NCBI RefSeq assembly: GCF_032380675.1 | Contig: NZ_JAWDIX010000001.1 | Span: 1,798,001 to 1,862,000 of the forward strand | Length of the DNA stretch: 64,000 nucleotides | Reading direction: 5' to 3' | Origin: Anaerolentibacter hominis | Lineage (GTDB): Bacteria > Bacillota > Clostridia > Lachnospirales > Lachnospiraceae | Shown: positions 61,821 to 64,000 of the stretch, one piece after another | Layout: every line of letters starts with the position of its first letter | Numbering within the stretch: the stretch's first letter is position 1 | Translations under genes and position numbers: made by a program | The notes under the pieces: generated by a model | What the model saw: the letters and a program-made list of their open reading frames with translations, nothing else | Databases searched by the model: none | What the model was told of the DNA's origin: nothing

Positions 61821-61904
61821 AAACATAACAATTCATCACTTGTACTTATGTACAATCATACATATTAACCGTTATCTCACAATAAAGGACGGTGATTTTA
61901 TTTT

Positions 61905-62162
61905 ATGGCTACAATCGACGATAAAATCGTTCTACGGCTGGATGTCCCGGCCACCACAAAAGCCATTAATGCAGATTTAAAACTGGTTCAGGGAAAGTTG
62001 AATCCGATCCAGATTTCTACGAAAGTGGATACCAAGGGTTCAAAACACTTTTCCAACATGATCAGCCAGTTAAAGGAAATAAATACACTCATTGCCATCG
62101 TAGAAGACAGTATGGATGGCAGGAACGTTGGTAGACTCGCGATTCAGCAGAGTTTCTTGGAT
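61905..62162 (+). CDS. Tape-measure-like protein, exon 1
   Basis: 86 codons from the ATG at 61905. The N-terminus DDKIVLRLDVPATTKAINAD, then KLNPIQISTKVDTKGSKHFSNM, is characteristic of tail tape-measure proteins of gut clostridial phages. The exon ends after a GAT codon at 62162, the predicted 5' splice site (TTGGAT before the intron). Unspliced, the frame stops at a TGA inside the intron's guide sequence (62175-62177). Joined to exon 2 at 63187 the frame continues in phase to the window end. Confidence 0.72.
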
Positions 62163-62591
62163 TTTAAATATGCCTGACCTATCATGTCATACAGGAATCG
62201 TTGTATGACACAAATGGGAACACCCTTGCGTTCTAAAATAAGTAGGGATGGGTTATATGGCCTGCCAAGCAGGCACTGCGTTCGCAATCCGCAGTCTGGG
62301 ACGTGCATAGAGAAGGATAGGGCTACGGTAGATTGGCCGAAAGGCAAGGCTACAAGATGCAGCGATAAAAGTCGGTAAAAACATATTCTTCGGTTTCTGG
62401 GCGTAAAGTCAAAGAGCCACATTCCACTCATTCTAGCTTTGGAAAAGGCACTATCAGCAGATAAATCACCTAAGTCAATCTGATATGGTGAAATCTCAAC
62501 GACTACCATCCATCCGGAAATTGTTACGATAAACAACTCCGGAACGTATAGTCTAAGCTGGCAGCGGAAATGAGCCGCTGTTTTGATTGCA

Positions 62592-62659
62592 GCAAACGTT
62601 GGTTCACATTGTGTACCAACGTTTGCAAAAAAATCTGCCTGTGAGGAGTACACAGGCAG
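62592..62659 (-). terminator. Terminator of the intron-borne zinc-ribbon gene
   Basis: CTGCCTGTG/CACAGGCAG (62635-62659), followed on the minus strand by ATTTTTTTG; a second hairpin GCAAACGTTGGT/ACCAACGTTTGC (62592-62626) lies beyond. Confidence 0.85.
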
Positions 62660-62678
62660 TAGGGAGATGTATGTATTG

Positions 62679-63101
62679 TCAATCAACTTTTTTACCACAG
62701 TTGTTACAGATAAGATCTATTTTATTAGTGTAAAATCCGGTTAGAATGTTCCATTTTCGACGGACAGGGGTAAATTGATCACAGCCACAATAGGGACAGG
62801 TACGATGTTTAATTCTGTTTAATTTTCGAAGATCTTCTTCAATTTTAACCTTATCTCGTTTCCTTCGATCCTCCAAATACTGTAAGCGTTTTTCCCAGGC
62901 ATCTGGATCATATTTCTCAAGCGGTTGAAAATCTGAGACAAACCTTGCCGCCTGTTCATCATTCATCGAATAATATTCCCCGGCTGTTAAATTTGTTCTT
63001 ATTGCTGTTTCACCACAAATCAAACATTTGTTATTTTTTTTATCTATTTCTCTTGATCCAAAATAACCACACTTCGGACAAATACAAAATATTGTTGGCA
63101 T
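62679..63101 (-). CDS. Zinc-ribbon protein encoded antisense inside the intron
   Basis: 140 residues. Three cysteine pairs plus a fourth: CICPKCGYFG and CLICGE at the N-terminus, CPYCGCDQFTPVRRKWN and CNNCGK at the C-terminus, around a charged helix (DAWEKRLQYLEDRRKRDKVKIEEDLRKLNR). The C-terminal half resembles the zinc ribbon encoded at 53426-53713. It is not a LAGLIDADG, HNH or GIY-YIG homing endonuclease as far as I can see. It has its own terminator and so is expressed independently of the host gene. AT-rich. Confidence 0.7.
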   Translation of the reverse strand: MPTIFCICPKCGYFGSREIDKKNNKCLICGETAIRTNLTAGEYYSMNDEQAARFVSDFQPLEKYDPDAWEKRLQYLEDRRKRDKVKIEEDLRKLNRIKHRTCPYCGCDQFTPVRRKWNILTGFYTNKIDLICNNCGKKVD

Positions 63102-63186
63102 TTATTTCACCTCCGCAATTATATCACAATTATTATATGACGATAACGTTATTATAACTTATACAATTACTTCGATCAATAGCTAG

Positions 63187-64000
63187 ATATTTAATCCAAG
63201 TTCACTAGGGCCATTAAAGAAATATACTAAAAGTATTACTTCTTTAATTCCAGATGATATAGATTTAACATTAGATAAATTTAATCGTAATCTATTAAGT
63301 ATTGATTCTACACAATTTCAGGATCTCAATGGAGACCTCCAGTCTTATCTATTAAGTGCTAAAACAGGCACAGCCTCCATTGAAGAGTTTAGAAGCCACA
63401 TCGAAGGACTCAACCCACCTACCAAAGCTGCCACCATCGCTTCCGGTCTTCTCTCCTCCGCTCTCACCACCGGAGCCTTCATGCTGGCCTCCAAGGGTAT
63501 CGAGTTTCTCTCCGAACAGCTCTACAACTATATTCATCGTAATGAAATCGCGATCGCCAAGGCTGACGAACTGAATAACGCCTTCCACGAACAGTATCAA
63601 TCTACCACTTCCAACTTGCAGACGGTGCAGAGTTTATCAGAAGAATATGCTCTTCTCTCCCAGCAGGTGGATGCAAATGGCAACAGCCTGACACTTTCTG
63701 CGGACGAGCTGCAGCGCTACCATGACATTACCAACCAGATCTGCGATATGTTTCCTTCTCTGCGAAAAGGATTTGACGAAGAAGGTAACGCCATTGCCGA
63801 TAAAAACACTCTGATTCAGGAGTCGATTAATCTGCTGAAAGAACAGCAGAAGTTACAGCTTTTAGATCAGACCTCCAATGAGAGCAATAGAACGGTTATT
63901 AAAGGCGTTCTGGCAAAACAGGAGGAAGCTAAAAAAGAAGCTGGTTCTTATGCCACTAAGACAGCCTCTGCTTTTTATGATGCTGTTGTAGAAAAAGAAT
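63187..64000 (+). CDS. Tape-measure-like protein, exon 2 (continues past the window)
   Basis: 271 codons in phase with exon 1, no stop. It begins with an AT-rich stretch (KKYTKSITSLIPDDID) and from about 63350 has host-like codon use. Features: a hydrophobic ATIASGLLSSALTTGAFMLASKG near codons 80-102, then long coiled-coil-like helices (NAFHEQYQSTTSNLQTVQSLSEEYALLSQQ), and KQEEAKKEAGSYATKTASAF at the edge. This is typical of tape-measure proteins. A TAG at 63184-63186 just upstream means the exon cannot start earlier. Confidence 0.75.
   Translation, partial: MFNPSSLGPLKKYTKSITSLIPDDIDLTLDKFNRNLLSIDSTQFQDLNGDLQSYLLSAKTGTASIEEFRSHIEGLNPPTKAATIASGLLSSALTTGAFMLASKGIEFLSEQLYNYIHRNEIAIAKADELNNAFHEQYQSTTSNLQTVQSLSEEYALLSQQVDANGNSLTLSADELQRYHDITNQICDMFPSLRKGFDEEGNAIADKNTLIQESINLLKEQQKLQLLDQTSNESNRTVIKGVLAKQEEAKKEAGSYATKTASAFYDAVVEKE

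Larger units (their letters stand above)
62163..63186 (+). ncRNA. Group IA-type self-splicing intron in the tape-measure gene
   Basis: 1024 bases. P1: guide GCCTGA (62172-62177) pairs exon TTGGAT with the U-G wobble at the splice site and one A-C mismatch. P2: TGTCATACA/TGTATGACA (62185-62210). P7: AACGACTA (62498-62505) with TATAGTCT (62547-62554), the same core strings as phage T4 td. P8: CCGGA/TCCGG (62514-62542). P9: CAGCGG/CCGCTG (62562-62580). P10: AAATAT (62166-62171) complements the 3' exon start ATATTT (63187-63192), fixing the terminal G at 63186. The splice restores the reading frame. Activity unproven. Confidence 0.82.

Noticed and set aside
62144..62698. 184-residue minus-strand protein over the intron core
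   Set aside because: It lies across conserved ribozyme helices, has no ribosome site and resembles no family.
62163..63186. IStron (group I intron plus IS605 genes)
   Set aside because: The insert carries no tnpA or tnpB; its only gene is an antisense zinc-ribbon protein.

Overview
The window looks like chromosomal DNA of a spore-forming Lachnospiraceae-type clostridium. Pointers are a moderate-GC host backbone with strong AGGAGG-type ribosome sites, clostridial folate and [FeFe]-hydrogenase genes, NhaC, two BclA-like collagen-repeat proteins with sigma-K-like -10 elements, and YtrA/GntR- and MerR-type regulation. The species cannot be fixed from sequence alone.

Layout. 1-4.1 kb is an AT-rich accessory patch: a UvrD-like helicase (runs off the left edge), a decayed IS transposase, and an EVE-like/HNH nuclease lying between two diverged copies of a ~180-bp repeat. 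4.2-21.6 kb is host: rlmD-type methyltransferase; an ABC exporter and a tandem-MerR regulator split by a PD-(D/E)XK-like nuclease gene; an ECF sigma factor with a membrane-anchored partner; a YtrA-regulated ABC exporter operon; AraC/SRPBCC/nitroreductase; a methyltransferase. 21.8-33 kb holds a collagen-like spore-surface protein, two paralogous aldo/keto reductases, MFS and NhaC transporters, an [FeFe]-hydrogenase-like protein, an amidohydrolase and a PLD-family protein. Three promoters here (MFS, second reductase, NhaC) share a 19-bp spacer filled by a dyad, the signature of one MerR-family regulon. 33-53.3 kb holds a DMT transporter, Cof phosphatase, AlkZ-like protein, a 97-bp tandem repeat, an orphan substrate-binding lipoprotein, a VapD-like pair, an HtrA protease, pheA, a folate operon (folE-HD-folP-folBK with folC beside it), a HAD-GNAT fusion, iolC, tRNA-Thr and a second collagen-like protein.

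53.4-64 kb is the remarkable part: a phage-like element read mostly rightwards and continuing past the right edge. Its first gene encodes an 847-residue protein with, in order, the motifs of the eukaryotic-type RNA-dependent RNA polymerase (QDE-1/RDR, PF05183) and YonO-like single-chain polymerases, including a DFDGD catalytic loop. It is divergent from a zinc-ribbon gene, and both sigma-A promoters carry LexA-like boxes at their start sites, suggesting SOS induction. Behind it come a winged-helix-like protein, HicAB, and a tail-like module (tube-like protein, small genes, tape-measure-like protein). No head, portal, terminase or integrase gene is visible in the window.

The tape-measure gene is interrupted by a group IA-type intron (62163-63186). 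It shows P2, P7, P8 and P9, a td-like internal guide, and a six-base P10 match that fixes the 3' splice site and restores the frame. An antisense zinc-ribbon gene lies inside the intron. Several structured repeats recur, notably a multi-hairpin element near 7.35 kb whose inverted copy is near 60.55 kb, within a run of consecutive hairpins.
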